Positions 19,303 through 30,182 of a stretch of 64,000 nt of DNA are shown one piece after another; position 1 is the stretch's first letter, and each line of letters starts with the position of its first letter. The notes beneath the pieces are model-generated. The model was not told the DNA's origin and ran no database searches. It saw nothing but the letters and a program-made list of their open reading frames with translations. The DNA comes from Agrobacterium tumefaciens (GTDB taxonomy: Bacteria > Pseudomonadota > Alphaproteobacteria > Rhizobiales > Rhizobiaceae): contig NZ_CP039903.1 in the NCBI RefSeq assembly GCF_005221385.1, positions 1 through 64,000 on the forward strand. Direction: 5' to 3'. A program made the translations under genes and the position numbers.

Positions 19303-22017
19303 TTGACGGACGTTCTGACAACCGCTTCCTTGATCACGGAGGAGAGCCGCGCTTCGGCCACTCCGATGATGGAACAATATATCGAGATCAAGGCGAACAA
19401 TCCGGGTTCGCTGCTGTTTTACCGCATGGGCGATTTTTACGAATTGTTCTTTGACGATGCGGTCGAAGCCTCCCGTTCTCTGGGCATCACGCTGACGAAA
19501 CGCGGCCAGCATATGGGATACGATATTCCCATGTGCGGCGTTCCCGTGCATGCGGCGGATGATTATCTCCAGAAACTCATCCTGCGCGGTTATCGTGTCG
19601 CCGTCTGCGAGCAGGTGGAAGATCCGGCGGAAGCGAAGAAACGCGGATCGAAATCGGTGGTTCGGCGTGATGTGGTGCGGCTTGTCACGCCCGGCACGCT
19701 GACCGAAGAAAAGCTGCTGTCGCCGACGGAATCCAACTATCTGATGGCGCTTGCCCGTATTCGCGGCAGTGCCGAGGCGCAGTTTGCGCTGGCGTGGATC
19801 GATATTTCCACCGGCGTCTTCCGTCTGGCGGAAACCACGCTGACGCGGCTTCTCGCCGATATCTGGCGTATCGACCCGCGCGAGCTGATCGTTGCCGACA
19901 GCCTGTTCCATGACGAGGAACTGCGGCCGGTCTTCGATGTGCTTGGCCGCGTGGCTGTGCCGCAGCCCGCAATCCTCTTCGACAGCGCCACGGCGGAAGG
20001 GCGCATCGCCCGTTACTTCAACGTCTCGACGCTCGATGGTTTCGGCACCTTTTCGCGGGTGGAAATGGCTGCGGCGGCCGCGGCCGTCGCCTATGTCGAA
20101 AAGACCCAGATCGCCGAGCGTCCGCCGCTGGGGGCGCCGGAACGTGAAAGTGCGGCCTCCACCCTTTTCATCGATCCCGCCACCCGCGCCAATCTGGAAC
20201 TGGTGAAGACGCTATCAGGCGAAAGGGACGGATCGCTGCTGCATGCCTTGAACCGCACGGTCACGGGCGGCGGCGCACGGATGCTGGCCGAGCGGCTGAT
20301 GTCGCCGCTCACTGACCCGGACAAGATCAATGCCCGCCTTGATGCGGTGGCTTATCTCATCGATGACGTCTCTCTCTGCGATGACCTGCGCGATGCCCTG
20401 AAACATGTCGCGGATATGCCGCGCGCACTATCCCGCCTTGCGCTGGAGCGCGGCGGCCCGCGCGATCTCGGCGCTATCAGGCAGGGGCTGGCTTCGGCTG
20501 AAAAAATCGCGACTATTCTCGATGGCGGGTTGCTGCCGGATGAACTGGCGACGGCTCTCAAGGATCTGAAAGCCTTGCCGGGCGGGCTGGAAGCCATGCT
20601 CGGCTCGATGCTTGCCGATGATCTGCCGCTTCTGAAACGCGACGGTGGTTTCCTGCGTGACGGCGCCAATCCCGAACTCGATGAGGTGCGGGCGCTGCGC
20701 GACCAGTCGCGCCGGGTGATCGCCGGTCTGCAGCTGAAATATGCCGATGAGACCGGCATCAAGTCACTCAAGATAAAGCACAATAACGTTCTCGGTTATT
20801 TCATCGAGGTGACGGCGGGCAATGCGGATGTGATGATGGCGACGGATGAGGCTAAGGCGCGCTTCATCCATCGCCAGACCATGGCTGGCGCCATGCGTTT
20901 CACCACCACCGAGCTTGCCGATCTGGAAAGCCGCATCGCCAATGCCGCAGCGCAGGCTCTGACAATGGAGCTGGAAGCCTTCGCCCGCATGGTCGAGGCC
21001 GTGGTGCAGCAGGCGGAAGCGATCAAGGCCGGTGCTTTCGCACTCGCTGTCATCGACGTTGCCTCAAGCCTTGCGTATCTGGCTACCGAACAAGCCTATT
21101 GCCGCCCGATCGTCGATGCTTCCATGACCTTTGCGATCAAGGGCGGGCGGCATCCGGTGGTGGAGCAGGCGTTGCGACGGCAGTCTGCTGGACCCTTCAT
21201 CGCCAATAATTGTGACCTTTCGGCCGTCAATGGTGGCAAGAACGGTGCGATCTGGCTGCTCACCGGCCCCAACATGGGCGGTAAATCGACTTTCCTGCGC
21301 CAGAATGCTTTGATCGCCATTCTGGCGCAGATCGGCTCGTTCGTTCCGGCGGAAGCTGCTCATATCGGCATCGTCGACCGGCTGTTTTCTCGCGTCGGCG
21401 CTTCCGACGATCTGGCGCGCGGCCGCTCGACCTTCATGGTGGAAATGGTGGAAACCGCTGCCATCCTCAATCAGGCAACGGACCGTTCGTTGGTCATTCT
21501 GGACGAGATCGGCCGGGGTACTGCAACCTTTGACGGTCTTTCGATCGCCTGGGCGGCGGTGGAGCATCTGCACGAGGTCAATCGCTGCCGTGGCCTCTTC
21601 GCCACCCATTTTCACGAGCTGACGGTGCTGTCGGAAAAACTCGGCCGCCTCTCCAATGCCACGATGCGGGTGAAGGAGTGGGAGGGCGACGTTATCTTCC
21701 TGCACGAAGTCGGACCAGGTGCAGCGGATCGCTCCTACGGTATTCAGGTGGCGCGGCTTGCGGGCCTCCCGGCATCGGTGGTGGAGCGTGCGCGCGAAGT
21801 GCTGACGAAACTGGAAGATGCCGACCGCAAGAACCCGGCCAGCCAGCTGATCGATGATCTGCCGCTGTTCCAGATCGCGGTTCGCCGCGAGGAAACTCGC
21901 AAGGCCGGACCATCGAAAGTTGAAGAATCATTGAAGGGGATCAATCCCGACGAAATGACGCCACGTGAGGCATTGGACGCGCTCTATGCGTTAAAGAAAG
22001 AACTTGGCAAGGCTTGA
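19303..22017 (+). CDS. mutS: DNA mismatch repair protein MutS
   Basis: MutS recognises mismatches and recruits MutL. The 904-residue product begins the mismatch-binding domain with the conserved [11 protein letters not shown] and FYRMGDFYE (the Phe-X-Glu wedge), and carries the ATPase with Walker [10 protein letters not shown] (655-663), Walker [12 protein letters not shown] and the C-terminal helix-turn-helix/dimerisation tail. The TTG at 19303, with GGCAGG just upstream, is the best start; a TTG at 19267 and an ATG at 19366 are alternatives. It lies between olsB and glnD on the same strand. Confidence 0.96.
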   Translation: MTDVLTTASLITEESRASATPMMEQYIEIKANNPGSLLFYRMGDFYELFFDDAVEASRSLGITLTKRGQHMGYDIPMCGVPVHAADDYLQKLILRGYRVAVCEQVEDPAEAKKRGSKSVVRRDVVRLVTPGTLTEEKLLSPTESNYLMALARIRGSAEAQFALAWIDISTGVFRLAETTLTRLLADIWRIDPRELIVADSLFHDEELRPVFDVLGRVAVPQPAILFDSATAEGRIARYFNVSTLDGFGTFSRVEMAAAAAAVAYVEKTQIAERPPLGAPERESAASTLFIDPATRANLELVKTLSGERDGSLLHALNRTVTGGGARMLAERLMSPLTDPDKINARLDAVAYLIDDVSLCDDLRDALKHVADMPRALSRLALERGGPRDLGAIRQGLASAEKIATILDGGLLPDELATALKDLKALPGGLEAMLGSMLADDLPLLKRDGGFLRDGANPELDEVRALRDQSRRVIAGLQLKYADETGIKSLKIKHNNVLGYFIEVTAGNADVMMATDEAKARFIHRQTMAGAMRFTTTELADLESRIANAAAQALTMELEAFARMVEAVVQQAEAIKAGAFALAVIDVASSLAYLATEQAYCRPIVDASMTFAIKGGRHPVVEQALRRQSAGPFIANNCDLSAVNGGKNGAIWLLTGPNMGGKSTFLRQNALIAILAQIGSFVPAEAAHIGIVDRLFSRVGASDDLARGRSTFMVEMVETAAILNQATDRSLVILDEIGRGTATFDGLSIAWAAVEHLHEVNRCRGLFATHFHELTVLSEKLGRLSNATMRVKEWEGDVIFLHEVGPGAADRSYGIQVARLAGLPASVVERAREVLTKLEDADRKNPASQLIDDLPLFQIAVRREETRKAGPSKVEESLKGINPDEMTPREALDALYALKKELGKA

Positions 22018-22163
22018 ACTTTCTTGCGCATCGAATTTTCCGAAAACCGCTGACACTTTTCGGTTCGATGCGGAGACTGCCTGTCCATCGCCTTTAAAAC
22101 TCGCTATAGGACACTCCCATCGCAAGCGGTGGGATTTCCCACAGGACATGGATACCGGCATAG

Positions 22164-24992
22164 ATGGCCATCAAGGACCTGGATTTTTCCGAAATTCTCG
22201 ATGTCTCGGCGCTGAAGCGCGACTGTGACATCATCTTCAAGGAAGATGGCAAGCGCATCGCCGATGTCAGGTCCGATCTGCTGCCGCTGTTTCGCAAGGC
22301 CAGCACCGAAGGCCGGGAAAAGGTCCGCGAACTGCTGAAAGCCGATGGCAGCGGCATTGATTGCGCCCGCCGCATTTCCTGGCTTCAGGACCGTCTGATC
22401 GAGACGCTTTATGATCTTGCCTGCCAATATGCCTATCCAAAGGATGCCCCGCAGATCGCGGTGGCGGCAGTCGGCGGTTACGGCCGCGGCACGCTGGCGC
22501 CGGGATCGGATATCGACCTGCTGTTTCTGCTGCCGGCCAAGAACACGCCCGACATGCACAAGGCTGTCGAGTTCGTGCTCTATCTCCTTTGGGATCTCGG
22601 CTTCAAGGTCGGCCATGCCACCCGCACAGTGGATGAGTGCATCCGCCTGTCCAAATCCGATATGACCATCCGAACCGCCATTCTGGAAGTGCGGGCGATC
22701 TGCGGTAAGAAATCCCTGACCGACGATCTGGAAAAGCGCTTCGAGGCGGAAGTCGTCACCGGCACCGGCCCGGAATTCATCGCCGCCAAGCTTGCCGAGC
22801 GTGACCAGCGTCACCGCAAGGCGGGCGATACGCGCTATCTGGTGGAACCGAACGTCAAGGAAGGCAAGGGCGGGTTGCGCGACCTGCATACGCTGTTCTG
22901 GATCGCCAAATATTATTACCACGTCCGCGATACCGCCGATCTCGTCAAACTCGGCGTCCTGTCAAAGTCCGAACTCAAGCTGTTCGAAAAGGCCGATGAT
23001 TTTCTCTGGGCCGTCCGCTGCCAGATGCATTTCATCACCAATAAAGCGGAAGAGCGCCTTTCCTTCGATATTCAGCGTGAGATCGCCGATGCGCTGAACT
23101 ACCAGCCGCGCCCCGGCCTTTCCGCCGTCGAACGCTTCATGAAGCACTATTTCCTCGTGGCAAAGGATGTGGGTGACCTGACGCGCATCGTCTGCGCTGC
23201 ACTGGAGGACCGGCAGGCGAAGGATGTGCCGGGTCTTTCGGGCGTTCTCAGCCGCTTCGCCCACCGCGTCCGCAAGATTCCGGGGTCGGTGGAGTTTGTC
23301 GAGGACCGGGGGCGCATCGCGCTGGCCAAGCCTGACGTCTTCAAGAACGACCCGGTCAACCTCATCCGGCTTTTCCATATTGCCGATATCAACAACCTCG
23401 AACTTCATCCGGATGCTTTGCGTGTCGTCACGCGCTCGCTGTCGCTCATCAATGAAGAGCTGCGGGAAAACGAGGAGGCGAACCGGCTGTTTCTTTCGAT
23501 CCTCACCTCGCGGCGCGATCCCGCATTGACGCTCCGGCGCATGAATGAGGCAGGCGTTCTCGGCAAATTCATTCCGGAATTTGGCAAGATCGTCGCGATG
23601 ATGCAGTTCAACATGTATCATCACTATACCGTGGACGAGCACCTGATCCGCTCGGTCGGCGTATTGTCGGAGGTGGACAAGGGGACGGCTGTGGATGCCC
23701 ATCCGCTTGCCAACCAGCTGATGCCGGGCGTTGAGGAACGCGAGGCGCTTTATGTCGCCGTGCTGCTGCACGATGTGGCAAAGGGCCGGCAGGAGGACCA
23801 CTCGATTGCCGGCGCGCGCGTGGCCCGCAAGCTCTGCCAGCGTTTCCGCCTCACCGGCAAGCAGACCGAAACCGTCGTCTGGCTCATTGAGCAGCATCTC
23901 CTGATGTCCATGGTCGCCCAGACACGCGACCTGCACGACCGCAAGACCATCACCGATTTTGCCGACAAGGTGCAATCGATGGAGCGGCTGAAGATGCTGC
24001 TCATCCTGACGGTCTGCGATATCCGCGCGGTCGGCCCGGGCGTCTGGAACGGCTGGAAGGGGCAATTGCTTCGCTCGCTGTATTATGAAACCGAACTGCT
24101 TCTCTCCGGCGGCTTCTCGGAAGTCTCTCGCAAGGAACGCGCGCAGATCGCTCGGCAGGCGCTATACGACGCCCTCGATGACTGGGGCCAGAAGGCGCGG
24201 CGCAAATATACCAAGCTGCATTACGAGCCCTATCTGCTGACGGTGGCGCTGGAAGACCAGGTGCGCCACACCCGCTTCATCCGTGAGGCCGACAAGCAGG
24301 AAAAGGCGCTGTCGACCATGGTGCGCACGCATTCCTTCCACGCCATCACCGAAATCACCGTGCTGGCGCCCGACCATCCGCGCCTTTTGTCGATCATCAC
24401 CGGTGCCTGCGCTGCGGCCGGCGCCAACATTGCCGATGCGCAAATCTTCACCACATCGGATGGACGGGCGCTCGATACGATCCTCATCAATCGCGAATTC
24501 CCGATCGACGAGGATGAGACGCGGCGCGGCAACAATGTCGGCAAGCTCATCGAGGAGGTTCTATCCGGCAAACAACGCCTGCCGGAAATGATCGCGACGC
24601 GCACCAAGAGCCGCAAGAAAAAAAGCGCCTTCATCATTCCGCCCTCGGTCATCATTTCCAACGGGCTGTCGAACAAGTTCACCGTTATCGAAGTCGAGTG
24701 CCTCGACCGGCCGGGTCTGCTGGCGGATATGACGGCTGTCATCGCCGATCTGTCGCTCGATATTCATTCCGCCCGCATCACCACCTTTGGCGAAAAGGTC
24801 ATCGACACCTTCTATGTGACTGATCTCTTCGGGCAAAAGGTGACGAACGATAATCGGCAGGCCAGCATCGCCACGCGCCTGAAGGCTGTGATGAGCGAGC
24901 AGGAAGACGAATTGCGCGACCGCATGCCGAACGGCATCATCGCCCATCCCGACGTGGCGGCACTGCCGGCCGCGCGCACGGCAAAGGCTTGA
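22164..24992 (+). CDS. glnD: Bifunctional PII uridylyltransferase / uridylyl-removing enzyme GlnD
   Basis: GlnD senses glutamine and adds or removes UMP on PII proteins (GlnB/GlnK), so it is the entry point of the nitrogen cascade that ends in NtrC and sigma-54. The 942-residue product has a nucleotidyltransferase domain with [19 protein letters not shown] around 104-122 (the catalytic GSDIDLL at 114-120), an HD domain with LLHDVAKG (His536-Asp537), and two C-terminal ACT domains (from about residues 727 and 839) that bind glutamine. It is followed eight bases later by murJ. rpoN and ptsN of the same regulatory network lie 13 kb upstream. Confidence 0.97.
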   Translation: MAIKDLDFSEILDVSALKRDCDIIFKEDGKRIADVRSDLLPLFRKASTEGREKVRELLKADGSGIDCARRISWLQDRLIETLYDLACQYAYPKDAPQIAVAAVGGYGRGTLAPGSDIDLLFLLPAKNTPDMHKAVEFVLYLLWDLGFKVGHATRTVDECIRLSKSDMTIRTAILEVRAICGKKSLTDDLEKRFEAEVVTGTGPEFIAAKLAERDQRHRKAGDTRYLVEPNVKEGKGGLRDLHTLFWIAKYYYHVRDTADLVKLGVLSKSELKLFEKADDFLWAVRCQMHFITNKAEERLSFDIQREIADALNYQPRPGLSAVERFMKHYFLVAKDVGDLTRIVCAALEDRQAKDVPGLSGVLSRFAHRVRKIPGSVEFVEDRGRIALAKPDVFKNDPVNLIRLFHIADINNLELHPDALRVVTRSLSLINEELRENEEANRLFLSILTSRRDPALTLRRMNEAGVLGKFIPEFGKIVAMMQFNMYHHYTVDEHLIRSVGVLSEVDKGTAVDAHPLANQLMPGVEEREALYVAVLLHDVAKGRQEDHSIAGARVARKLCQRFRLTGKQTETVVWLIEQHLLMSMVAQTRDLHDRKTITDFADKVQSMERLKMLLILTVCDIRAVGPGVWNGWKGQLLRSLYYETELLLSGGFSEVSRKERAQIARQALYDALDDWGQKARRKYTKLHYEPYLLTVALEDQVRHTRFIREADKQEKALSTMVRTHSFHAITEITVLAPDHPRLLSIITGACAAAGANIADAQIFTTSDGRALDTILINREFPIDEDETRRGNNVGKLIEEVLSGKQRLPEMIATRTKSRKKKSAFIIPPSVIISNGLSNKFTVIEVECLDRPGLLADMTAVIADLSLDIHSARITTFGEKVIDTFYVTDLFGQKVTNDNRQASIATRLKAVMSEQEDELRDRMPNGIIAHPDVAALPAARTAKA

Positions 24993-24999
24993 AGCGCCC

Positions 25000-26589
25000 A
25001 TGAGTCTGATCGGCAAGTTCGCCACCGTCGGCACCGCCACGCTGGGCAGCCGCATTTTCGGCTTCCTCCGGGAAACCCTGATGGCTGCCGCCGTCGGCAC
25101 CGGCCCAGTGGCCGATGCCTTCAACGCCGCTTTCCGTTTTCCGAACACCTTCCGGCGACTTTTTGCCGAAGGCGCGTTCAACTCGGCTTTCGTGCCTCTC
25201 TTCGCCAAGGAAATTGAGGCGAACGGCATGGAGGGCGCAAGGCGCTTTTCCGAGGAAGTCTTCGGCGTCCTGTTCACCGTGCTTCTGGCCCTGACAATTC
25301 TGATGGAACTGTCGATGCCGTTCATCGTGCGCACCGTGATTGCGCCGGGCTTCCTCGAAGACCCGGTGAAATTCGATAACACCGTCCATCTCGCCACCAT
25401 CATGTTTCCCTATCTCGCCTGCATGTCGCTGGCGGCGATGATGGGCGGCATGCTGAATTCGCTGCACCGTTATTTCGCAGCCGCGATTGCTCCGGTTTTC
25501 CTCAATATCATCCTCATCGGCGTGCTCGCCTGGGCATGGTGGAAGAATTACGATCCCCTGCAGGTCGGTTATGCGCTCTCCTGGGGGGTGATGGTGGCGG
25601 GTCTGGTGCAGCTTGCCATCGTCTGGATCGCCGTGCGCAATGCCGGCATGCGCATCGGCTTCCGCAGGCCGCGGCTGACCAAGAATGTGCAGCGCCTTCT
25701 GGTCCTTGCCCTGCCGGCGGCAATCACCGGCGGCATCACCCAGATCAACCTGCTCATCAACACCAATATCGCCTCCGCCGGCGAAGGGGTGATCTCCTCG
25801 CTTGCCTATGCGGACCGGATTTACCAGCTACCGCTCGGCGTGGTCGGTATCGCCGTCGCCACCGTGCTTCTGCCGGAACTGGCGCGCGCCCTGCGCGGTG
25901 GCCATATGGTCGAGGCGGGCAGCCTGCAGAACCGTTCGGTCGAATTCGTGCTGTTCCTGACCTTGCCCGCTGCCGCTGCCCTTCTCGTCATGGCGGAACC
26001 GATTGTCCGTTTTCTCTATGAGCGCGGCAATTTTTCGCCGTCCGCCACCATCACGGTTGCGCAGATCCTCGGCATCTATGGTCTTGGCCTGCCGGCTTTC
26101 GTGCTGATAAAGGCTTTCATTCCGGGCTTCTTCGCCCGCGAAGACACCCGCACACCGATGATTTTTGCGGCAATTTCCGTGGTGGTGAACGTCTCCCTGG
26201 CGCTGACGCTGTTTCCGCGTCTCGGCGGTCCGGGCATCGCCATTGCCGAGATCACCGCCGGCTGGGTGAATGCCGCGTTGCTTTTCGCCATGCTTTTGTG
26301 GCGCGGCCACTGGCAGGTGGATATTCCGCTGCTCACCCGCATTCCGCGACTGCTCCTGGCTGCCGCCCTCATGGCGGGCTTCGTCCACTATGCGCTGACC
26401 TGGCTGAGTTTCGAGCTATCTTCGGCCTCGTCGATTTTCGTCCGGGCCGGCACCATCATGGCTCTCGTTTTCGCGGCCATGCTGGTTTATTTCGTGCTGG
26501 CCTTCGTTTCGGGTGGGGCCGATATCGGCATGGTCAAGCGAGCCGTCCGCAAACGCGGCAAAAAGAACGTCGAGACGGAGGCAGGCTGA
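25000..26589 (+). CDS. murJ: Lipid II flippase MurJ (MviN)
   Basis: MurJ moves lipid-linked peptidoglycan precursors across the inner membrane. The 529-residue polytopic product has about 14 membrane segments and the family signatures GSRIFGFLRETLMA near the N-terminus and AFNAAFRFPNTFRRLFAEGAF in the first loop, with conserved arginines that line the central cavity. It starts eight bases after glnD, an arrangement common in Rhizobiales, and its stop shares a base with the next start (TGATG). Confidence 0.95.
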   Translation: MSLIGKFATVGTATLGSRIFGFLRETLMAAAVGTGPVADAFNAAFRFPNTFRRLFAEGAFNSAFVPLFAKEIEANGMEGARRFSEEVFGVLFTVLLALTILMELSMPFIVRTVIAPGFLEDPVKFDNTVHLATIMFPYLACMSLAAMMGGMLNSLHRYFAAAIAPVFLNIILIGVLAWAWWKNYDPLQVGYALSWGVMVAGLVQLAIVWIAVRNAGMRIGFRRPRLTKNVQRLLVLALPAAITGGITQINLLINTNIASAGEGVISSLAYADRIYQLPLGVVGIAVATVLLPELARALRGGHMVEAGSLQNRSVEFVLFLTLPAAAALLVMAEPIVRFLYERGNFSPSATITVAQILGIYGLGLPAFVLIKAFIPGFFAREDTRTPMIFAAISVVVNVSLALTLFPRLGGPGIAIAEITAGWVNAALLFAMLLWRGHWQVDIPLLTRIPRLLLAAALMAGFVHYALTWLSFELSSASSIFVRAGTIMALVFAAMLVYFVLAFVSGGADIGMVKRAVRKRGKKNVETEAG

Positions 26590-26993
26590 TGTCCTTTGCT
26601 GAGAACCGCCGCGTGGCGCTCGTCACGCTTGTCGTGGATGATTACGACCGGGCGAAGGCGTTTTATTGCGAGGTTCTCGGGTTCGAATGCCTTTCCGATC
26701 AGCCTCTCGGCGATGGCAAAAGATGGTTGGTTGTGAAGCCGCAAGGCGCTGATGGCTGCGCTGTTCTGCTTGCCCAGGCCGATGGCGAACCGCAGCGGTT
26801 TGCCATCGGCAACCAGACCGGCGGGCGTGTCGGGTTTTTCCTGCATACGGACGATTTTCAAAGAGACTATGAGACCATGCTCGCCCGCGGCGTGCGCTTT
26901 CTGGAGGAACCGCGCCACGAGGTTTACGGCTCCGTCGTGGTCTTTGCCGATCCTTATGGAAATCGCTGGGATCTTCTTCAGCCGCGCGGCTGA
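26589..26993 (+). CDS. VOC-family (glyoxalase-like) protein
   Basis: A 134-residue single-domain vicinal-oxygen-chelate protein with two beta-alpha-beta-beta-beta repeats: the first begins ALVTLVVDDYDRAKAFYCEVLGF, the second ends in FADPYGNRWDLLQP. Residues that could bind metal (for example the glutamate in the C-terminal half) are present, but the family covers glyoxalases, dioxygenases and resistance proteins, so no substrate can be named. The start overlaps the murJ stop by one base, so it is probably co-translated with murJ. Confidence 0.8.
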   Translation: MSFAENRRVALVTLVVDDYDRAKAFYCEVLGFECLSDQPLGDGKRWLVVKPQGADGCAVLLAQADGEPQRFAIGNQTGGRVGFFLHTDDFQRDYETMLARGVRFLEEPRHEVYGSVVVFADPYGNRWDLLQPRG

Positions 26994-27096
26994 CATGCCC
27001 TGAAACCGCTTGATTGCGAGGGGCTGCGGGTGCATAAGCGCGCGTGCAATTCCAACCATGGGGCGGGGCCCTCCACAAGCCTTTTCGAGGACGACA

Positions 27097-28161
27097 ATGA
27101 ACGTATTCAAGCCGCTGGTTTTCTCGGGCGTCCAGCCGACCGGCAATCTGCATCTCGGCAATTATCTCGGCGCTATCCGCAAGTTCGTGGCTTTGCAGGA
27201 AGATAACGACTGCATCTATTGCGTCGTCGACATGCATGCCATCACCGCCCAGCTCGTTCATTCCGACCTGAAGGCGCAGACCCGCTCGATTGCGGCCGCC
27301 TTCATCGCCTCGGGCATCGACCCCGTAAAGCACATCGTCTTCAACCAGTCGGCAGTGCCGCAGCATGCGGAACTCGCATGGGTGTTCAACTGCGTGGCGC
27401 GCATCGGCTGGATGGAGCGCATGACGCAGTTCAAGGACAAGTCCGGCAAGAATGCCGAACAGGTCTCGCTCGGTCTGCTTGCTTATCCGAGCCTGATGGC
27501 TGCCGACATTCTCGTTTACCGCGCCACCCACGTTCCCGTTGGTGATGACCAGAAGCAGCATCTGGAACTGGCCCGCGATATCGCCCAGAAATTCAACATC
27601 GATTTCGGCGACCATATCCGCAACGCCGGTCTTGGCCTCGATATCAAGGTGGGCGACGAGCCGGTGCATGCCTATTTCCCGATGGTGGAGCCGCTGATCG
27701 GCGGCCCGGCGCCGCGCGTCATGTCCCTGAAGGACGGCACCAAAAAGATGTCGAAGTCCGACCCGTCCGACCTGTCGCGCATCAACCTGATGGACGACGT
27801 CGACGCGATTTCGAAGAAGATCAAGAAGGCGAAGACCGATCCTGACGCGCTGCCGAGCGAAGTGGAAGGTCTGAAGGGCCGCCCCGAGGCGGAAAACCTC
27901 GTCGGTATCTATGCCGCTCTCTCCGACAAGACGAAGGCGGACGTTCTTGCGGAATTCGGCGGACAGCAATTCTCGGCCTTCAAGCCGGCGCTCGTCGAAC
28001 TTGCCGTCAATGTGCTCGCTCCGGTCAATAACGAGATGCGCCGCCTTCTCGATGACCCGACCCATATCGACGCCATCCTCAAAGAGGGCGGTGAACGAGC
28101 GCGCGCCATTGCCGAAAAGACGATGAACGAGGTGCGCGACATCATCGGCTTCCTGCGCTGA
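27097..28161 (+). CDS. trpS: Tryptophanyl-tRNA synthetase
   Basis: Charges tRNA-Trp. The ATG at 27097 follows GAGGA and gives the standard N-terminus [18 protein letters not shown]. The 354-residue class I synthetase shows the HIGH-equivalent [12 protein letters not shown] (about 12-23) and the KMSKS loop [10 protein letters not shown] (about 215). It is a single-gene unit or the last gene of the glnD-murJ-VOC run, and a hairpin with a short U-rich tail follows. Confidence 0.96.
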   Translation: MNVFKPLVFSGVQPTGNLHLGNYLGAIRKFVALQEDNDCIYCVVDMHAITAQLVHSDLKAQTRSIAAAFIASGIDPVKHIVFNQSAVPQHAELAWVFNCVARIGWMERMTQFKDKSGKNAEQVSLGLLAYPSLMAADILVYRATHVPVGDDQKQHLELARDIAQKFNIDFGDHIRNAGLGLDIKVGDEPVHAYFPMVEPLIGGPAPRVMSLKDGTKKMSKSDPSDLSRINLMDDVDAISKKIKKAKTDPDALPSEVEGLKGRPEAENLVGIYAALSDKTKADVLAEFGGQQFSAFKPALVELAVNVLAPVNNEMRRLLDDPTHIDAILKEGGERARAIAEKTMNEVRDIIGFLR

Positions 28162-28210
28162 GAGGTCGCTGCCGCGCTGATGCGGCGGGCGGTTTGCGCC
28201 TGCCGTGATT

Positions 28211-28219
28211 TGATATAAT
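28211..28219 (+). promoter_or_regulatory. Extended -10 candidate upstream of the universal stress protein gene
   Basis: TGATATAAT (TG-N plus a perfect TATAAT) lies 57 bases before the downstream ATG. A convincing -35 hexamer at normal spacing is not seen, as allowed for extended -10 promoters. Confidence 0.35.
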
Positions 28220-28221
28220 CT

Positions 28222-28246
28222 CCGCCCGAACCGTCGGGCGGTTTCT
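28222..28246 (+). terminator. Terminator-like hairpin after trpS
   Basis: CCGCCCGA and TCGGGCGG form a perfect eight-base stem around an ACCG loop (28222-28241), followed by TTTCT. The tail is short, so termination may be partial. It overlaps the start region expected for the next promoter. Confidence 0.6.
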
Positions 28247-28275
28247 CGGATCACGGCGGATTGAGGGAGTGCGGA

Positions 28276-28767
28276 ATGGTTTCAACACGGCTGTCGCGTC
28301 TGGAAGGGCATCGTCGCAAATTTCTCGCTGTTATCGATGACACACCGGAATGCGAAAGGGCCGTGCATTATGCCGGTCGTCGCGCCAAGAATTCCAATGG
28401 CGGGCTGGTGCTGCTCTACATGATCCCGGAAGGCGATTTCCAGCAATGGCTGGGCGTCGAGCAGATCATGCGGGCCGAGGCGCGCGAGGAGGCGGAAGCC
28501 ACCCTCGCCAAGATCGCTCAGAAGGTGCGTGAGACAATCGGCATCGAGCCTGAAGCGGTGATCCGCGAAGGCAGCGCCACCGAGCAGATCCACGGGCTGA
28601 TCGAGGAAGACCGCGATATCGCCATTCTTGTGCTGGCGGCGGGATCGACAAAGGAAGGGCCGGGGCCGCTCGTTTCTTCCATCGCCGGGCGAGGGGCAGC
28701 CTTCCCCATTCCCGTCACTGTCCTGCCGGATACGCTGACGGACGAGGAAATCGACGCGCTCTGCTGA
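28276..28767 (+). CDS. Universal stress protein (UspA family)
   Basis: A 163-residue cytoplasmic UspA-domain protein with the beginning RKFLAVIDDTPECERAVHYA, typical of the family. In the second half the ATP-type Usp motif would be GxxGxxxxxxxG-S; here LVLAAGSTKEGPGPLVSSIAG gives only a partial match, so nucleotide binding is uncertain. The ATG at 28276 follows GGGAGTGCGG; a TTG at 28261 is also in frame. It lies between trpS and the Nfu gene, the same order as in other Rhizobiaceae as far as I recall. Confidence 0.82.
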   Translation: MVSTRLSRLEGHRRKFLAVIDDTPECERAVHYAGRRAKNSNGGLVLLYMIPEGDFQQWLGVEQIMRAEAREEAEATLAKIAQKVRETIGIEPEAVIREGSATEQIHGLIEEDRDIAILVLAAGSTKEGPGPLVSSIAGRGAAFPIPVTVLPDTLTDEEIDALC

Positions 28768-28829
28768 TCCGGGTTTCGGACAAGATTTAGGGGCTGACGA
28801 TTTCTTGAATGTAATTATCATGTCAGGGC

Positions 28830-28872
28830 TTGAAGTGAAGCTTCGCCGGGCGTATTTTGGAAGAATTCTAAA
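28830..28872 (+). promoter_or_regulatory. Promoter with Irr-type operator (ICE-like) for the Nfu gene
   Basis: TTGAAG (28830-28835) and TATTTT (28853-28858), 17 bases apart, form a good promoter. TTTGGAA-GAA-TTCTAAA (28856-28872) starts inside the -10 element and matches the iron control element TTTAGAA-N3-TTCTAAA recognised by rhizobial Irr at 13 of 14 positions. This placement would suit repression. Confidence 0.55.
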
Positions 28873-28909
28873 TTACGGGGCGTGAACCGCGACCTCGAAG
28901 GAGACGATG

Positions 28910-29473
28910 ATGTTCATTCAGACGGAAGCCACGCCCAACCCCGCCACGCTGAAGTTTCTGCCCGGCAAGGTGGTGCTGGAAAGCGGGACAGCTGAGTTTC
29001 TCAATCCTTCGCAGGCGCAGGCTTCTCCGCTGGCAGAGCGTCTCTTTACGATTCCCGGCGTCACCGGCGTGTATTTCGGCTTCGATTTCATAACCGTCAC
29101 CAAAGACGATGCGGAATGGCAGCACCTGAAGCCCGCCATTCTCGGTTCGATCATGGAACACTTCATGTCCGGCCGCCCGATCATGGGTACGGCGATTGCG
29201 GCGGAAGTATCGGACGAAGAGGACGAATTTTTCGAAGAGGGTGACGAGACAATCGTCGCCACCATCAAGGAACTGCTGGAAACCCGCGTGCGGCCCGCAG
29301 TTGCACAGGATGGCGGCGACATCACGTTCCGCGGTTTCCGTGATGGCACCGTGTTCCTGAACATGAAGGGCGCCTGCTCCGGCTGCCCGTCCTCCACCGC
29401 CACGCTGAAGCACGGCGTTCAGAACCTGCTTCGCCATTTCGTGCCGGAAGTGCGCGAAGTCGAAGCGGTATGA
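28910..29473 (+). CDS. Nfu-type Fe-S cluster scaffold/carrier (NifU C-terminal family)
   Basis: An iron-sulfur carrier that passes 4Fe-4S clusters to client enzymes. The 187-residue product has the N-terminal Nfu domain (about 1-88, starting FIQTEATPNPATLKFLPG), an acidic linker, and the C-terminal NifU domain with the cluster-binding CXXC pair Cys156/Cys159 in GACSGCPSS. Two adjacent ATGs exist (28907 and 28910); the second has the better distance to AAGGAG. It precedes tsaB by 21 bases. MiaB, a 4Fe-4S radical SAM enzyme that could be a client, is encoded 3 kb downstream. An Irr-type operator overlaps its promoter. Confidence 0.92.
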   Translation: MFIQTEATPNPATLKFLPGKVVLESGTAEFLNPSQAQASPLAERLFTIPGVTGVYFGFDFITVTKDDAEWQHLKPAILGSIMEHFMSGRPIMGTAIAAEVSDEEDEFFEEGDETIVATIKELLETRVRPAVAQDGGDITFRGFRDGTVFLNMKGACSGCPSSTATLKHGVQNLLRHFVPEVREVEAV

Positions 29474-29494
29474 CATCGTAAGCCAGGTCCCGAC

Positions 29495-30163
29495 ATGATT
29501 GTTCTCGCACTCGACACCTCAGGTGTGGATTGTTCCGCCTGCGTCTATGACAGCGCCTCCGACAGGGTGCTCGGCGAGGTGTGCGAAATGATCGGAAAGG
29601 GTCATGCCGAAAGGCTGATGGCCGTGATCGATGGCGCCCTGCAGCAGGCACAGCTTCCGCTCCAGAAGGTTGAGCGCATAGCTGTGACCATCGGTCCGGG
29701 GTCCTTCACTGGCATCCGTGTCGGTGTTGCCGCCGCGCGTGGCTTTGCCCTGTCGCTAGGCGTCGAGGCCGTCGGTGTCACCACACTTGAAACGCTCGCG
29801 CTGCATCATCTTCTGACAAATCCCGGCCGGCCCGTGGCCGTCGGGCTGGATGCCAAGCGCAACGAAGCCTATCTCCAGACTTTCGCGGCGGATGGATCGC
29901 CGCTCGCTGAGGCGATGCTTTTGTCTCTGGATGACGCCAGGGGCGTTCTTTCCGGTTTCGACGGCGCCGTGATTGGTTCGGCCGCGCCGCTGTTTGCAGG
30001 AGAGGAAATCGGCTCGGGGCCGGACCATTTCCCGATTGCCTCGGTTGCACGCTCGGCGGCGCGCAAGCAGGCGGGTCAACCGAAACCTGCGCCGCTTTAT
30101 CTGCGCGGTCCGGATGCCCGTCCGCAAACCGGTTTTGCGCTGGCACGCCAGGACGTTGCCTGA
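29495..30163 (+). CDS. tsaB: tRNA threonylcarbamoyladenosine biosynthesis protein TsaB
   Basis: TsaB is the non-catalytic partner of TsaD in forming t6A37 on ANN-decoding tRNAs. The 222-residue product has the ASKHA fold with LALDTSG at the start, KGHAERLM (the shortened metal-site region) and the family block VTIGPGSFTGIRVGVAAARG at about 66-85. As in many bacteria it is followed by rimI. tsaD and tsaE are not in the window. Confidence 0.94.
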   Translation: MIVLALDTSGVDCSACVYDSASDRVLGEVCEMIGKGHAERLMAVIDGALQQAQLPLQKVERIAVTIGPGSFTGIRVGVAAARGFALSLGVEAVGVTTLETLALHHLLTNPGRPVAVGLDAKRNEAYLQTFAADGSPLAEAMLLSLDDARGVLSGFDGAVIGSAAPLFAGEEIGSGPDHFPIASVARSAARKQAGQPKPAPLYLRGPDARPQTGFALARQDVA

Positions 30164-30182
30164 TAGGGCATTGCCTGTGAAT

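Noticed and set aside
18265..19911. A 548-codon open frame on the minus strand across olsB and the start of mutS
   Set aside because: It lies fully antisense to two well-supported genes, has no recognisable domain and shows the Arg/His/Gln-rich composition expected of antisense frames in GC-rich coding DNA.
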